A stretch of 6,244 bases of DNA. Source: Candidatus Odyssella thessalonicensis (lineage in GTDB: Bacteria > Pseudomonadota > Alphaproteobacteria > Bin65). The DNA lies in the NCBI GenBank assembly GCA_005240015.1, contig SBBV01000183.1, forward strand, positions 1 to 6,244. Direction: 5' to 3'. Shown piece after piece: positions 5,953 to 6,244 of this stretch (its first letter is position 1; the number at the start of each line of letters is the position of its first letter). Made by a program: the position numbers and the translations under genes. The notes beneath the pieces were generated by a model. It was not told the origin of the DNA, searched no databases, and saw only the letters and a program-made list of their open reading frames with translations.

Positions 5953-6244
5953 CTTCGAGCAGCATCGTGTTCTTGCCGATCACGCCGCGGTCGACGAAGC
6001 CGCGGCCGATCATCTGCACCTGCGTACCGTTGATGCGCAGCTCCACCTCATGCACCACGCCTTCGGGGGGACAACGCGACCACGCGATCCGCGTGCGCAT
6101 GGTGCCGCGATAGTGCCCCGCGCCGACTTGCTCCTGGATCTCGAGTACGCCGGTGATGCGTGCGAGCCCGCAGCGGTGGCCGAGATTGGCGACGAGCGGC
6201 TCGAGCACCCAGTAGCCGTGCTCGGCGCGGCGGCCGGGCGGCGG
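5918..6244 (-). CDS. Unrecognised protein, C-terminal part (5' end outside window), overlapping egtB
   Basis: The frame is open from the right edge to a TGA at 5918-5920, giving at least 108 codons; a GTG at 6208 lies inside it but is not supported as a start, and the residues before it (GRRAEHGYWV) continue smoothly. I do not recognise the family. What remains looks soluble and beta-rich: alternating hydrophobic and polar stretches (GVLEIQEQVGAGHYRGTMRTRIAW, here split: GVLEIQEQ then GHYRGTMRTRIAW; later VVHEVELRINGTQVQMIG), ending in a basic VWKKR tail. Two Cys are present (HRCGL, SRCPPEG), too few to claim a metal site. There is no signal peptide or membrane segment in the visible part. 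Its last 35 nt overlap the egtB start region in a different frame, and GC-rich codon use matches its neighbours. The overlap implies a shared transcript with egtB and egtD, but that does not show a role in ergothioneine synthesis. Confidence 0.7.
   Translation of the reverse strand, partial: PPPGRRAEHGYWVLEPLVANLGHRCGLARITGVLEIQEQVGAGHYRGTMRTRIAWSRCPPEGVVHEVELRINGTQVQMIGRGFVDRGVIGKNTMLLEDAYGRSVWKKR

Noticed and set aside
4780..6033. A 417-codon plus-strand open frame antisense to egtB.
   Set aside because: The Arg/Pro/Ala-rich translation has no family features and mirrors the codon bias of the real EgtB frame on the minus strand.

Overview
The window looks like an ordinary chromosomal segment from a GC-rich proteobacterium, most likely an alphaproteobacterium. 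The reasons are the strongly G/C-biased third codon positions, the form of the Bax-inhibitor-1 (YccA-like) protein, a twin-arginine multicopper oxidase, and a compact egtB-egtD pair. This is an impression from protein character, not a database placement. I see no insertion sequence, phage gene, CRISPR array, tRNA, rRNA or integration site.

Layout from left to right. Positions 1-1002 (+) are the C-terminal part of a YbbP/COG3127-type ABC transporter permease, cut by the left edge. It converges, with a 39-nt gap, on a three-domain multicopper oxidase on the minus strand (1042-2466) that carries a Tat signal and all copper ligands. A divergent intergenic region of about 300 nt (2467-2772) separates the oxidase from a seven-helix Bax-inhibitor-1 family membrane protein on the plus strand (2773-3531). 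That intergenic region holds a 25-nt AT-flanked dyad. After the Bax-inhibitor gene there is a clear hairpin terminator, symmetrical enough to work in both directions (3553-3592). The rest of the window is a minus-strand unit, read right to left: an unrecognised protein cut by the right edge (stop at 5918), then egtB (4729-5952), whose start overlaps that gene, then egtD (3647-4675).

The egt pair gives the window its clearest pathway. EgtD trimethylates histidine to hercynine, and EgtB, an iron sulfoxide synthase, joins hercynine to a cysteine-type thiol to form the sulfoxide precursor of ergothioneine. egtA and egtC are not next to the pair. The EgtB C-terminal segment also differs at positions that in the mycobacterial enzyme contact gamma-glutamylcysteine, so this enzyme may use free cysteine or another thiol donor. 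The oxidase (periplasmic copper chemistry) and the ergothioneine genes both fit oxidative or metal stress, but they are separate transcription units and nothing in the sequence ties them together.

The observations most worth checking are the EgtB substrate-site substitutions, the uncharacterised gene overlapping the start of egtB, the dyad upstream of the Bax-inhibitor gene, and a small methionine cluster in the oxidase. I did not find convincing evidence of a wholly new system.
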